Origin: JAEUJM01 sp041908445 | GTDB lineage: Bacteria > Actinomycetota > Acidimicrobiia > Acidimicrobiales > DATDAH01 | NCBI GenBank assembly: GCA_041908445.1 | Contig: JAYRFK010000010.1 | Coordinates: 1-64,000, forward strand | DNA: 64,000 bases | Reading direction: 5' to 3' | Part shown: positions 7,549 to 16,349 of the stretch, one piece after another | How positions within the stretch are numbered: the stretch's first letter is position 1 | Layout of the letters: the number at the start of each line of letters is the position of its first letter | The notes under the pieces: model-generated | What the model saw: only the letters and a program-made list of their open reading frames with translations | The model's database searches: none | Told to the model about the DNA's origin: nothing | Program-made: the position numbers and the translations under genes

Positions 7549-9471
7549 GTGAGCTCTCGCTACCGCTTCGCCGTGGCCATCGGGGCCGTCCTGCTCGTCA
7601 GCCTCCTCCTCAGCTCGTGGCTGTTCCGCGGCGACTCGCCCAAGGACCTGACCCTCGCCGAGTTCCAGGCCGAGCTCGACGACGGCAATGTCAAGAGCGC
7701 GGAGATCAAGGACCGCGACAACGAGGTCAAGGGCGAGCTCACCGACGGCACCGAGTACGTCGCGGTCTACCCGACCGAGTACGCCGACGAGCTGACCGAC
7801 GAGATCGCGGCGGCCGAGCCCGAGGTCGAGCTGTCCGTCGACCAGCAGCAGGAGTCCTTCTGGATCTCGCTCGCGGCCAGCGTGCTGCCCATCCTCCTCC
7901 TGCTCGGCGTCTTCCTCTTCGTGATGACCCAGATGCAGGGCGGCGGCGGCCGGGTCATGAAGTTCGGCAAGGCCCGCACCAAGAAGGTCGACCGGGACCA
8001 GCCCAGCGTCACCTTCGCCGACGTGGCCGGCGCCGACGAGGCCGTCGAAGAGCTCCAGGAGATCAAGGACTTCCTGAAGTCACCGGCCCGGTTCCAGGCC
8101 CTCGGCGCCAAGATCCCCAAGGGCGTGCTCCTCTACGGCCCCCCGGGCACCGGCAAGACGCTGCTGGCCCGGGCCGTGGCCGGTGAGGCTGACGCCCCCT
8201 TCTTCTCCATCTCCGGCTCGGACTTCGTCGAGATGTTCGTGGGCGTCGGCGCCAGCCGGGTCCGCGACCTGTTCGAGCAGGCCAAGGCCGCGGCGCCGGC
8301 GATCATCTTCGTGGACGAGATCGACGCCGTGGGCCGCCACCGTGGCGCCGGGCTCGGCGGCGGCCACGACGAGCGCGAGCAGACCCTCAACCAGCTGCTC
8401 GTCGAGATGGACGGCTTCGACGTCTCGGGTGGCGTGATCCTCATCGCCGCCACCAACCGCCCCGACATCCTCGACCCGGCCCTGCTGCGCCCCGGCCGCT
8501 TCGACCGCCAGATCGTGGTCGACCGCCCCGACCTCCAGGGCCGCCGGGCGATCCTGGCGGTGCACGCCAAGGGCAAGCCCCTCGGCCCCGACGTCGACCT
8601 CGACGTGGTGGCCCGGCGCACCCCCGGCTTCACCGGCGCCGACCTCTCCAACCTCATGAACGAGGCGGCGCTGCTGTCGGCCCGGCGGAGCAGCGAGACC
8701 ATCGACATGAAGATCCTGAGCGACGCCATGGACCGGGTCATCGCCGGCGCCGAGCGCAAGAACCGGGTCATGTCCGACAAGGAGAAGCAGGTCATCGCCT
8801 ACCACGAGAGCGGCCACGCCCTCGTCGGCCACGTCCTGCCCAACACCGACCCCATCCACAAGGTGTCGATCATCGCCCGGGGCCGGGCCCTCGGCTGGAC
8901 CCTCGCCCTGCCCACCGAGGACAAGTACCTCATGACCAGCTCCGAGCTCCGCGACCAGCTGGCGATGCTGCTCGGCGGCCGCACCGCGGAGGAGCTCATC
9001 TTCGGCGACCCCACCACGGGCGCCTCCGACGACATCGAGCGGGCCACGGCCATCGCCACCTCGATGGTCACCGAGTACGGCATGAGCGAGGCCCTCGGCC
9101 CCCGTCGCCTGGGCCACCGCAACCAGGAGGTCTTCCTCGGCAAGGAGGTCGGCCACGAGCCGAACTACTCCGAGCAGGTCGCCACCGACATCGACGCCGA
9201 GGTGCGCCGGTTGCTCGACCAGGCCCACGAGGAGGCCGCCGAGATCCTCACCCTCCACCGGGCCACCCTCGACCGCATGGCCGAGAGCCTCATGGAGAAC
9301 GAGACCCTCGACGAGGACATGCTCAACGAGCTCTTCGCCGAGCTCGACACCTGGGACGGCAGCGCCGGTGGCCGCTCGGTCGCACCCAGCGCCACCGAGG
9401 GCCCCGAGCGGGTGCGGACCACGAACCTCGACCCCGGCGACGGCAAGGGCCGGCGCTGGTGGCGACCCTGA
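7549..9471 (+). CDS. ftsH: ATP-dependent zinc metalloprotease FtsH
   Basis: 640-residue membrane-anchored AAA+ protease that degrades misassembled membrane proteins and short-lived regulators. The N-terminal part has one helix (about 6-25), an extracytoplasmic domain and a second helix (about 105-125). The AAA domain shows Walker A GPPGTGKT near 197, Walker B IIFVDEID, and the second region of homology ATNRPDILDPALLRPGRFDR. The zinc site HESGH is near 419. Length is typical. An in-frame GTG at 7540 is too close to the -10 box, so 7549 is preferred. The last residues overlap an open frame extending folE upstream, but that extension is not real. Confidence 0.97.
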   Translation: MSSRYRFAVAIGAVLLVSLLLSSWLFRGDSPKDLTLAEFQAELDDGNVKSAEIKDRDNEVKGELTDGTEYVAVYPTEYADELTDEIAAAEPEVELSVDQQQESFWISLAASVLPILLLLGVFLFVMTQMQGGGGRVMKFGKARTKKVDRDQPSVTFADVAGADEAVEELQEIKDFLKSPARFQALGAKIPKGVLLYGPPGTGKTLLARAVAGEADAPFFSISGSDFVEMFVGVGASRVRDLFEQAKAAAPAIIFVDEIDAVGRHRGAGLGGGHDEREQTLNQLLVEMDGFDVSGGVILIAATNRPDILDPALLRPGRFDRQIVVDRPDLQGRRAILAVHAKGKPLGPDVDLDVVARRTPGFTGADLSNLMNEAALLSARRSSETIDMKILSDAMDRVIAGAERKNRVMSDKEKQVIAYHESGHALVGHVLPNTDPIHKVSIIARGRALGWTLALPTEDKYLMTSSELRDQLAMLLGGRTAEELIFGDPTTGASDDIERATAIATSMVTEYGMSEALGPRRLGHRNQEVFLGKEVGHEPNYSEQVATDIDAEVRRLLDQAHEEAAEILTLHRATLDRMAESLMENETLDEDMLNELFAELDTWDGSAGGRSVAPSATEGPERVRTTNLDPGDGKGRRWWRP

Positions 9472-9502
9472 GCCCGAGTCGATCGTGAGCGAGGAGGCGG
9501 AC

Positions 9503-10108
9503 ATGGCCGAACTGGGCGCGGACGAGGGCGGCAACGGCCTGCCCCCGATCGACCTCGAGCGCATCGAGGCCGCGGTGCGAGAGATCCTGCTCGCCATCGG
9601 CGAGGACCCCGACCGCGACGGTCTCCAGAAGACGCCGTCGCGGGTGGCGAAGATGTACAGCGAGATCTTCGCCGGCCTCCGTGAGTCCGCCGACCACCAC
9701 CTCCAGGTCACCTTCGAGGCCGACCACGACGAGATGGTCATGGTCCGCGACATCCCGATGTACTCGTGCTGCGAGCACCACCTCGTGCCCTTCCTCGGCA
9801 AGGCCCACGTGGCCTACATCCCCGGCAACGACGGCCGCATCACCGGCCTGTCGAAGCTGGCCCGCCTGGTCGACGCCTACGCCAAGCGCCCCCAGGTGCA
9901 GGAGCGCCTCACCAGCCAGATCGCCGACGAGATCGAGCGCACGCTCGAGCCCAAGGGCGTGCTCGTGGTCATCGAGGCCGAGCACCTCTGCATGTCGATG
10001 CGCGGCGTCCGCAAGCCCGGCTCGTCGACCGTCACCTCCGCCGTGCGGGGCCTCTTCCGCGACAACGTCGCCACCCGCGCCGAGGCCATGCGCTTCCTCG
10101 GGGCGTGA
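9503..10108 (+). CDS. folE: GTP cyclohydrolase I
   Basis: 201-residue enzyme that opens GTP to 7,8-dihydroneopterin triphosphate, the first step of folate synthesis. The zinc and substrate site CCEHHLVPFLGKAHVAYIP lies near residue 88, followed by SKLARLVDAYAKRPQVQERL and a third signature VVIEAEHLCMSMRG. The ATG at 9503 is chosen because GAGGAGG (9490-9496) lies just upstream at good spacing; the frame is open far upstream inside ftsH, which is a shadow. The rest of the folate genes resume only at 15503, after a block of reverse-strand genes. Confidence 0.96.
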   Translation: MAELGADEGGNGLPPIDLERIEAAVREILLAIGEDPDRDGLQKTPSRVAKMYSEIFAGLRESADHHLQVTFEADHDEMVMVRDIPMYSCCEHHLVPFLGKAHVAYIPGNDGRITGLSKLARLVDAYAKRPQVQERLTSQIADEIERTLEPKGVLVVIEAEHLCMSMRGVRKPGSSTVTSAVRGLFRDNVATRAEAMRFLGA

Positions 10109-10130
10109 CCCGAGCCTGATCCACGCCGAA

Positions 10131-10174
10131 CTGGCTCCCGATTTCGGTGCCCTGGCACCGAAATCGGGAGCCAG
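10131..10174. repeat. 44-bp extragenic palindrome, copy 1 (possible bidirectional terminator)
   Basis: Two perfect 21-base arms separated by the dinucleotide CT. The outer 12 bases are CTGGCTCCCGAT, preceded by CCGAA and followed by AA. It lies between the convergent folE and kinase-like genes, where it could terminate both, though no T-tract follows on either side. The same 44-base architecture with near-identical ends recurs at 24862-24905. Confidence 0.8.
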
Positions 10175-10188
10175 AAGCGGTAGGTCGC

Positions 10189-11610
10189 CTACGTGAGGGC
10201 GCGGCAGGCGGCTTGGAGCGCCGGCAGGTCGCCGGGGCGGGCCTTGTAGGCCGTGCGGGTGGCGCCGCTGAGGTCGCCGGGGTTCAGGCGGTCGGCGGCG
10301 TCGGCCACCGCAGCGGGGCCGAGGGCGCGGACGGCGGCGGCGAGGGCCCGCTCGGCGCCGACCGAGAGGCTGAGCGACGCCAGCAGCTCGGCGATGTCGG
10401 TGCGCAGGAGCAGGTCGGAGGCGGCCAGCTCGCTGAAGCCGAAGTCGATCAGCGCCACCTTGCCGTCGGCGCCGAGGAACACGTTGGCCAGGCGCAGGTC
10501 GCGGTGGGCGATGCGGTGGTACCGCAGGGTCTCGATCTGGCGCCAGATCTGGTCGAGCACGTCGTCGGTGAGGTCCTCGGGCTCGACGCCGTCGAGCGAC
10601 GAGCCGTCGATGCCCTCGTAGGACAGCACGAAGCCGCCGGGCGGGGCGGCGGCGAAGGCCAGCACGCGCGGCGTGGCGATGCCGAGGCTGTGGGCCATGA
10701 GCGAGACGAGCGCCTCGTGCTCGACCATGCGCCGCAGCGACGAGAAGGGCCGCTCGTCGCCGAGGTCGCGGGGCACGATCGAGCGGTAGAGGCGGAAGAG
10801 CAGGTCGGCGCTGCGCTCGTCCTGGGCCAGCACCTTGGCGAAGACCCGGCGGCCGTCGTCGGTGGTGCCGAAGTAGGGCGTGGAGCCACGGGCGTCGACC
10901 GCCGCGGGCGCCAGCGTGGCGAGGGGCACGCCGGCGGCGGCGAGGGCGTCGGCCACGGCCTGGCCGCCGGGGCGGCGGTTCGGCCCGCCGGCGACCACGA
11001 GGACGGCGGCGCCGGCGAACCAGCCCGAGGTGAGGGCGATGGCCACGTCGAACGACACCGGTGAGGTGAGGAAGCGGGAGAAGGCGAGGGCGATGACGAG
11101 CAGCCAGCCCACGCGTCGCCAGCGCCGCCCGAGCCACGGCTCGGCGGCGGTGAGCAGCGCCGCCGCCGCACCGACGCCGGCGAGGGTCGGGAAGTCGTTG
11201 CGGCTCACGAGGCCGAGGTCGACCGACGGGTTCACCAACGGCGCCTCGACCGTGTCGATGACCTGGGTCGCGACGGCGGCGATCGCCGCGCCGAGGGCGC
11301 CGGCGAGCACCACGGTGACGAGCAGGCGCCAGCGGCGGGTGACGAGGGCGGCGCCGATCCCGGCGAGCGCGACGACCACGGTGAAGGCCCGCGTGCCGAT
11401 GACGACGGCGTCGAGCACGTGGACGCCGATGGCGTCGACGCCGCGGAGCAGCTCGGCCAGGAAGCTCTGGATCTCGTTGCCGAAGAGCGTGCCGAGCAAT
11501 ACCAGCACGCCGAGCACGACCGCGGCGACGACCGCCCGGAGCACGTCGGTGGGGGAGCGGACGACGGCGGGCGCCGGCGGCTCGGTCACGATCACGGCGG
11601 GGGCGGCCAT
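10189..11610 (-). CDS. membrane-anchored kinase-like protein
   Basis: 473-residue protein with about five or six hydrophobic segments in residues 25-215, then a cytoplasmic protein-kinase-fold domain (about 225-473). The catalytic loop HRDLRLAN (369-376) and metal-binding LIDFG (D389) are complete, and an early Lys lies in RRVFAKVLAQDE. Similar to RIO/lipopolysaccharide-kinase-like or aminoglycoside-phosphotransferase-like enzymes rather than to Hanks kinases. Two larger relatives in this window (29784, 38579) share this plan but add a flippase domain. The ATG at 11610 has a -10 box six bases upstream. The substrate is unknown. Confidence 0.75.
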   Translation of the reverse strand: MAAPAVIVTEPPAPAVVRSPTDVLRAVVAAVVLGVLVLLGTLFGNEIQSFLAELLRGVDAIGVHVLDAVVIGTRAFTVVVALAGIGAALVTRRWRLLVTVVLAGALGAAIAAVATQVIDTVEAPLVNPSVDLGLVSRNDFPTLAGVGAAAALLTAAEPWLGRRWRRVGWLLVIALAFSRFLTSPVSFDVAIALTSGWFAGAAVLVVAGGPNRRPGGQAVADALAAAGVPLATLAPAAVDARGSTPYFGTTDDGRRVFAKVLAQDERSADLLFRLYRSIVPRDLGDERPFSSLRRMVEHEALVSLMAHSLGIATPRVLAFAAAPPGGFVLSYEGIDGSSLDGVEPEDLTDDVLDQIWRQIETLRYHRIAHRDLRLANVFLGADGKVALIDFGFSELAASDLLLRTDIAELLASLSLSVGAERALAAAVRALGPAAVADAADRLNPGDLSGATRTAYKARPGDLPALQAACRALT

Positions 11611-11616
11611 GGCCGC

Positions 11617-11622
11617 AGCCTA
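11617..11622 (-). promoter_or_regulatory. -10 box, leaderless promoter of the gene at 11610
   Basis: TAGGCT on the minus strand, six bases before the ATG at 11610, matching the TANNNT leaderless pattern. Confidence 0.5.
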
Positions 11623-11671
11623 CGACGGCGACCTCCACCCGTAGCCGTGGGGTGACGGGTGGGCCGACGGG

Positions 11672-11700
11672 CCGGCCCGGGGCACGGGGCCCCGGGCCGG
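11672..11700 (-). terminator. strong GC hairpin after the ABC importer operon
   Basis: Two perfect 12-base arms (CCGGCCCCGGGC-type GC palindrome) with a five-base loop, 28 bases beyond the stop of the substrate-binding protein gene and before the next reverse gene. No T-tract follows, so termination is inferred from stem strength and position. Confidence 0.6.
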
Positions 11701-11727
11701 CGGCGTCGGATCAGGCGGGGGCCAGGG

Positions 11728-12702
11728 TCAGCCCACCACGTCCTTCAGGTCGCTGAGCGTGGAGATGCCGAGCTCGTCGGCGGTCTCCTGCGTGACCACG
11801 AAGGTGTTGGTGTCGACCGCCGCGGTCGGCGTGAAGGCGACCAGGTCGATGTCGTCGAGGTAGCCCTGGAGCAGCCCGACCGTCTCATCCACGTCGCCCG
11901 TCGCCTCGCCGGCGCTCTCGTTCAGGAACTCGAGCATCGAGGCCGCGTACTCGGGCGCGAAGTTGATCTCACCGTTGGCGAACGCCGGCACCTCGATGTC
12001 CCGGAAGCCGCCGAGCTCCTGGAACTCGACGGGGTAGCCGGCCGCCTCGAGGGCCTGGCCGTAGATCTGGGCCAGGATCGCGCTCTCGCCGAAGTCCTGG
12101 GCCCCGATGGTGATGGTCGGCCCGTCGGGGATGTCGCCCGCCTCGGGGAGCAGGTCGTTGTCCTCGAGGAACGAGGCGGCGATGGCGTCGGCGTCCTCAC
12201 GGTCCACGTCGAAGCGCTTGTTCATCTCCGTGAGGTTCTCGGTGGTGAGGCCGGCGCTGACCGCGTCGGTGGTGGCCTGGAGGTCCGGGTAGGCGTCGTT
12301 CAGCTCGGTGCTCACGATCGGCACGACGTTGTCGGCGGCCAGCATGTTCTGGTCGTCCTCCAGCACGACCCAGCCCTTGTCGGCGATCACGCCGCTCGTC
12401 GAGAAGAGCAGGGCGATGTCGATGTCGCCGCTCTCGAGGGCGTCGGGGATGATGCCGGCGTCGAGGGCGGTGAAGTCCTCGGACAGGTCGACGTCGTAGA
12501 CGCGCTGGAGGCCCGGGATGCAGAACGGGTTGGTCTCGCAGTCGGCAGGCGCGCCGAGGGTGAGCGACTGCGTGCCGCCCCCCGCTGCCGCCGTGGTGTC
12601 GCTGCTGGCGTCGTCGCCCGAGTCGCCATCGCTCCCGCACGCGGCGGTGACGAGGGCGAGGGCGGCCACGAGGGCCAGCAGCACTCGCAGGTGTCGCTTC
12701 AT
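11728..12702 (-). CDS. osmoprotectant-type ABC transporter substrate-binding lipoprotein
   Basis: 324-residue periplasmic-type binding protein of the OpuC/ProX/OsmF group (glycine betaine, choline, carnitine or related quaternary amines). The signal peptide ends in LVTAACG with Cys22 as the lipidated residue, followed by an Asp/Ser-rich linker. The two-lobed ligand domain begins near PTITIGAQDFGESAILAQIYGQALEAAG, a characteristic opening for this family. The region between the signal and this motif also resembles part of the same fold, so the order of the lobes appears rearranged. The ATG at 12702 is preceded by AGGAG. Last gene of the four-gene reverse operon starting at 15411. The exact ligand cannot be read from sequence. 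Confidence 0.85.
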   Translation of the reverse strand: MKRHLRVLLALVAALALVTAACGSDGDSGDDASSDTTAAAGGGTQSLTLGAPADCETNPFCIPGLQRVYDVDLSEDFTALDAGIIPDALESGDIDIALLFSTSGVIADKGWVVLEDDQNMLAADNVVPIVSTELNDAYPDLQATTDAVSAGLTTENLTEMNKRFDVDREDADAIAASFLEDNDLLPEAGDIPDGPTITIGAQDFGESAILAQIYGQALEAAGYPVEFQELGGFRDIEVPAFANGEINFAPEYAASMLEFLNESAGEATGDVDETVGLLQGYLDDIDLVAFTPTAAVDTNTFVVTQETADELGISTLSDLKDVVG

Positions 12703-12738
12703 GGTGGGTGTGTCTCCTGGTGGGGTTGGGATGGATGG

Positions 12739-12765
12739 GGTCGGTCGGGTCGGTCGGGTCGGGCG
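12739..12765. repeat. GGTCG-type simple repeat in operon gap
   Basis: Short run of imperfect GGTCG/GGGTCG units in the 71-base gap between the permease and binding-protein genes. It may be neutral, or it may slow polymerase and adjust the ratio of binding protein to permease. Confidence 0.5.
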
Positions 12766-12773
12766 GGTGGCGG

Positions 12774-13559
12774 TCAGAGGTCGAGGCCCACGGGCTCGGG
12801 GCGTCGCCGCCCCCAGGCGCCGCTGCGGCGCTCGGGCCGGTCGGCCCAGGGGGTGGCCCACCGGTGCACGAGCGAGAACAGGGCCTCGGTCAGCAGGGAC
12901 AGCACCGCCACCAGGAAGGCCCCGGTGAGGAGCTTGCCGTCGTCCTGCTGGGCGAAGCCCTCGACGATGAGCGAGCCCAGGCACCGGAAGCCGACGAGGG
13001 CGCCGAGCGTGGCGGTGGCGACGACCTGCACCGCGGAGACCCGGACGCCGGTGATGATCAGCGGCGCGGCGTTCGGCACCTCGACGCCGGTCACCACCTT
13101 CCGGGGGGTCATGCCCATGGCCGAGGCCGCCTCGACGGTGCCCGGGTCGACGTCGCGCACGCCGGTGTACGTGTTGGTGAAGACGGGCGGCACCGCCAAC
13201 AGGACGAGGGCCACGCAGGTCGGCCAGAACCCGAGCCCCCAGCCCCACTCGAGCGAGAACGGCAGGATCAGGGCGATGATGGCGAACGACGGCAGCGCCC
13301 GGCCGACGTTGACCACGGACACGGCGAGGAAGCCACCGCGCTTGGCGTGGCCGAGGAGGACGGCAGGCACGAGGGCGAGGGCGAGGGCGATCGCCACGGC
13401 GGTGACCGAGATCTCGACGTGGGCGACGAGCAGCGCGGTGATGCCGCGGTCACCGGTCCAGTTCTCGGCGGTGGTGAGATACGACCAGAACTGCGACCAG
13501 AGACTCGGGTCGGGGGTGGCGGCGGCGAGCGCCGCGGGCGAGGACGTGAGGCCGTTCAT
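12774..13559 (-). CDS. ABC transporter permease, osmoprotectant type
   Basis: 261-residue inner-membrane permease with about six helices. The binding-protein-dependent transport motif is visible as EAASAMGMTPRKVVTGVEVP, the loop that contacts the ATPase. It overlaps the upstream permease gene by four bases (ATGA at 13556-13559), so the two are translationally coupled and probably form a heterodimer. The ATG at 13559 is chosen on that basis; a longer frame to 13835 lies within the neighbouring permease. Family: OpuCB/OpuCD-like. Confidence 0.88.
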   Translation of the reverse strand: MNGLTSSPAALAAATPDPSLWSQFWSYLTTAENWTGDRGITALLVAHVEISVTAVAIALALALVPAVLLGHAKRGGFLAVSVVNVGRALPSFAIIALILPFSLEWGWGLGFWPTCVALVLLAVPPVFTNTYTGVRDVDPGTVEAASAMGMTPRKVVTGVEVPNAAPLIITGVRVSAVQVVATATLGALVGFRCLGSLIVEGFAQQDDGKLLTGAFLVAVLSLLTEALFSLVHRWATPWADRPERRSGAWGRRRPEPVGLDL

Positions 13560-14233
13560 CGTCGGCCCGCCCGTGCCCACGGCGTCAACAGCCGCTCCGC
13601 CCCCAGGAGCAGCAGGTCCACGACGATCGCCAGGGCGATCGACAGCGTCGCCCCCACCACGATCGGGGTGCTGAAGCTGCGCGAGAGCCCGTCGTTGATC
13701 AGTGCGCCGTAGCCGCCCTGGCCGATCAGGGCGGTGACGGTGACGAGGCCGATGGTGGTCACCGCGGCGATGCGCAGGCCGGCGACGATCGTCGGCGTGG
13801 CCAGGCGGACGTCGACTGCGAGGAAGCGGCGCCACGGCGTGTAGCCCATCGCGTCGGCGGCCTCCCGCACGTGGACGGCGACCCCGTCGATCCCCGCCAC
13901 CATGTTCCGGACGAGGATCAGCAGCGTGTAGCCCACCAGCCCGATCTCGGCGGTGAGCAGCGTGAGGCCGGTGATGGGGACGAGGAACGCGAACAGGGCG
14001 AGGCTAGGGATGGCGTAGAGCACGCCCGCGAAGCCGGTGATCGGCGTGTACGCCCGGCGGAACCGCAAAGAGACGAGGGCCAGCACGACCGACACCGCGA
14101 AGCCGACCACCAGCGCGATGACGGTGAGCTGCACGTGCTGGACCGTGCGCTCCCAGATCTCGTCGAGGTGGTCGCCGACCCACGACCACCAGACGAACGA
14201 GTCGGGACCGTTCTCGGCCAGCACCGGGCTCAC
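13556..14233 (-). CDS. ABC transporter permease, osmoprotectant type
   Basis: 225-residue permease with about five or six hydrophobic segments. The ATPase-contact loop reads REAADAMGYTPWRRFLAVDV, and LIGQGGYGALINDGL marks the last transmembrane part typical of OpuCB-like proteins. The GTG at 14233 overlaps the stop of the ATPase gene (14230-14233), so ATPase, permease and second permease are a coupled string. Partner of the permease ending at 12774. Confidence 0.88.
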   Translation of the reverse strand: MSPVLAENGPDSFVWWSWVGDHLDEIWERTVQHVQLTVIALVVGFAVSVVLALVSLRFRRAYTPITGFAGVLYAIPSLALFAFLVPITGLTLLTAEIGLVGYTLLILVRNMVAGIDGVAVHVREAADAMGYTPWRRFLAVDVRLATPTIVAGLRIAAVTTIGLVTVTALIGQGGYGALINDGLSRSFSTPIVVGATLSIALAIVVDLLLLGAERLLTPWARAGRR

Positions 14234-15411
14234 TCGAGCGCCTCCGCGAGCTGGTCGACGGTGAGCATCCCGAGGTAGCGGTCGCCGTCGAGCACCACCG
14301 CGACCCGGGTGCGGGAGTTCACGATGTTGTCGAGGGCCTCGCGGATGGTGGTGCCGGGACCGACCCAGGCCCGGAAGGGCTCGTGGGGGGCGTCACCGAC
14401 GTGGTCGACCGCGGCGAGGTCGTCCGCGTGGGCCCAACCGAGGAGGCGCTCGCCGTCGAGCACCCCGACCCAGTCGACGCCGGCCGCGGCCATGGCGGCC
14501 TGCGCGTCGGCGCGCGAGGCGTCGGTGGTGACGACCGGACCGGGCTGCAGGGGCACCTGACCGACGGTGATGAGGGCCATGCGCTTCAACCCCCGCTCGC
14601 GCCCGAGGAAGCGGGCCACGAAGTCGTTGGCCGGCGCCCGGAGCACCTCGTCGGGCGTCCCGAACTGCTCGAGCTTCCCGCCCACGTTCAACAGCGCGAC
14701 GCGGTCGCCGAGCTTGATGGCCTCGTCGATGTCGTGGGTGACGAGGACGATCGTCTTGCGCAGCTCGCGCTGCAGGCGCAGGAGGTCGTCCTGGAGGTGG
14801 GCCCGGACGATGGGGTCGACGGCGCTGTAGGGCTCGTCCATGAGGAGCACGGGAGGGTCGGCGGCGAGGGCGCGGGCCACGCCGACCCGCTGTTGCTGGC
14901 CTCCCGAGAGCGCCGCCGGGTAGCGGTCGAGCAGGTCCTCGTCCAGGCCGACCTGCGCGGCCAGCTCGGCCGTGCGGTCACGGATCGCCGCCTTCTTCCA
15001 CCCCAGCAGCTTGGGGACGGTGGCGATGTTGTCCGCCACCGTGCGGTGGGGGAACAGGCCGATCTGCTGGATGACGTAGCCGATGCGCCGGCGCAGCTCG
15101 TGGCGGGGCTGGTCCCGCACCTCGACGCCGAGCACGTGGATCTCCCCCGAGGTCGGCTCGATGAGCCGATTGATCATCCGCAGGGTCGTGCTCTTGCCGC
15201 ACCCCGACGGGCCGACGAGGGCGGTGAGCTCACCCTCGGCCATGGCCAGGTCGAGGTGGTCGACCGCCGGTGCCGGGGCCCCGGGGAAGACCTTGGTGAC
15301 CCCGACGAGGCGCAGGGCGGCGTCGTCAGGGGCCGGTGCGGGGGCGACGACCGTCGACGCATCGGCCGCCACGGCGCCGACGGTTCCGCCCACCAGTCCC
15401 TCGCTCTGCAC
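14230..15411 (-). CDS. ABC transporter ATPase with CBS domains, osmoprotectant type
   Basis: 393-residue ATP-binding subunit. Walker A GPSGCGKST (near 70), Q-loop YVIQQIGLFPH, signature LSGGQQQR and Walker B LLMDEP are intact, and the switch His is in VTHDIDEA. A C-terminal CBS pair (about 275-390) ends with TIREALDNIVNSRTRVAVV. In OpuA-type transporters CBS domains sense ionic strength, so osmotic gating of this importer is plausible. The GTG at 15411 starts the frame after a poorly conserved Ala/Pro-rich leader of about 30 residues. First gene of the reverse operon. Confidence 0.92.
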   Translation of the reverse strand: MQSEGLVGGTVGAVAADASTVVAPAPAPDDAALRLVGVTKVFPGAPAPAVDHLDLAMAEGELTALVGPSGCGKSTTLRMINRLIEPTSGEIHVLGVEVRDQPRHELRRRIGYVIQQIGLFPHRTVADNIATVPKLLGWKKAAIRDRTAELAAQVGLDEDLLDRYPAALSGGQQQRVGVARALAADPPVLLMDEPYSAVDPIVRAHLQDDLLRLQRELRKTIVLVTHDIDEAIKLGDRVALLNVGGKLEQFGTPDEVLRAPANDFVARFLGRERGLKRMALITVGQVPLQPGPVVTTDASRADAQAAMAAAGVDWVGVLDGERLLGWAHADDLAAVDHVGDAPHEPFRAWVGPGTTIREALDNIVNSRTRVAVVLDGDRYLGMLTVDQLAEALE

Positions 15412-15440
15412 CCATCGCTCTCAGGTCGTCGGTTGCGCGG

Positions 15441-15446
15441 ACCCTA
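15441..15446 (-). promoter_or_regulatory. candidate -10 box of the ABC importer operon
   Basis: TAGGGT on the minus strand, 29 bases before the GTG at 15411, giving a leader of roughly 20 bases. Divergent from the folP promoter, about 45 bases away. Confidence 0.35.
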
Positions 15447-15488
15447 CCCCCGGACGGGCCCGGCCAGAGCCGATTTGACGGCGACCGG

Positions 15489-15494
15489 TACGAT
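15489..15494 (+). promoter_or_regulatory. -10 box, leaderless promoter of folP
   Basis: TACGAT, eight bases before the GTG at 15503. It gives the second folate block its own promoter, as needed once the block was separated from folE. Confidence 0.5.
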
Positions 15495-15502
15495 TCGGGG
15501 CC

Positions 15503-16297
15503 GTGGACCCGCTGGTGATGGGCGTGCTGAACGTCACGCCCGACTCGTTCTCCGACGGGGGACGCTTCCTCGCCGTCGAGCGCGCCGTCGCGCACGGCGA
15601 GCAGCTGGTCGCCGACGGGGCCGACGTGGTGGACGTGGGCGGCGAGTCGACCCGACCCGGCGCCGCCGCGGTCGACGCCGACGAGGAGTGCCGCCGGGTC
15701 CTGCCCGTGATCGAGGCCCTCGCCGGCCGGGTGCGCGTCTCGGTCGACACCAGCAAGGCCGAGGTCGCCCGTGCCGCGGTGGCCGCCGGCGCCAGCCTGG
15801 TCAACGACGTCTCCGCCTCGCTGGCCCCCGTCGCCGCCGAGCTCGGCGTCGGCTGGATCGCCATGCACCGCCAGGGCGACCCCACCACCATGCAGGTCGA
15901 CCCGCACTACGACGACGTGGTCGCCGAGGTCCGCGACCAGCTCGTGGCCTGGGCGACCGAGGCGCAGGCGCTCGGCGTGCCCGAGGTCTGGATCGACCCC
16001 GGCATCGGGTTCGGCAAGACCCTCGACCACAACCTCGCCCTGCTCGGCCACCTCGACGCCCTCGTCGCAACGGGCGTCCCGGTGGTGGTCGGCACCAGCC
16101 GCAAGTCGTCCTTGGGCCGCCTCCTCGCCGCCTCCGACGGCGTGGACGAGGTCGGCCCCGACGACCGCCTCGAGGGGTCGCTCGCCACCGCCACGTGGGC
16201 CTTGGCCCAGGGCGTGGCCATGGTCCGGGTCCACGACGTCCGCCCCACGGTGCACGCCCGGGCGGTCGTGTCCGGCGAGATCGAGCCCGCGGCGTGA
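15503..16297 (+). CDS. folP: dihydropteroate synthase
   Basis: 264-residue enzyme that joins p-aminobenzoate to the pterin diphosphate; the target of sulfonamides. The N-terminal signature MGVLNVTPDSFSDGG and the second signature VDVGGESTRPGA are both present. VNDVSA, the WIDPGIGFGKT segment and VGTSRKS (pterin and phosphate contacts) follow in the usual order, ending with RVHDV. Length is typical. The GTG at 15503 fits the leaderless promoter; an ATG five codons later is possible. It leads the block folP - phosphatase-like - folB - folK. Confidence 0.96.
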   Translation: MDPLVMGVLNVTPDSFSDGGRFLAVERAVAHGEQLVADGADVVDVGGESTRPGAAAVDADEECRRVLPVIEALAGRVRVSVDTSKAEVARAAVAAGASLVNDVSASLAPVAAELGVGWIAMHRQGDPTTMQVDPHYDDVVAEVRDQLVAWATEAQALGVPEVWIDPGIGFGKTLDHNLALLGHLDALVATGVPVVVGTSRKSSLGRLLAASDGVDEVGPDDRLEGSLATATWALAQGVAMVRVHDVRPTVHARAVVSGEIEPAA

Positions 16298-16349
16298 CCG
16301 CGGCGAGCGGCCGCAGCCGCGTGACGCAGAAGAAGGGAAGCAGCCGCTG

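Noticed and set aside
12739..12765. GGTCG repeat as an operator array
   Set aside because: Units are irregular and lie inside an operon gap of a GC-rich genome; treated as simple repeat only.
15475..15480. TTGACG as a -35 box for folP
   Set aside because: Only eight bases separate it from the TACGAT box, far from the 16-18 needed; the -10 box alone is retained.
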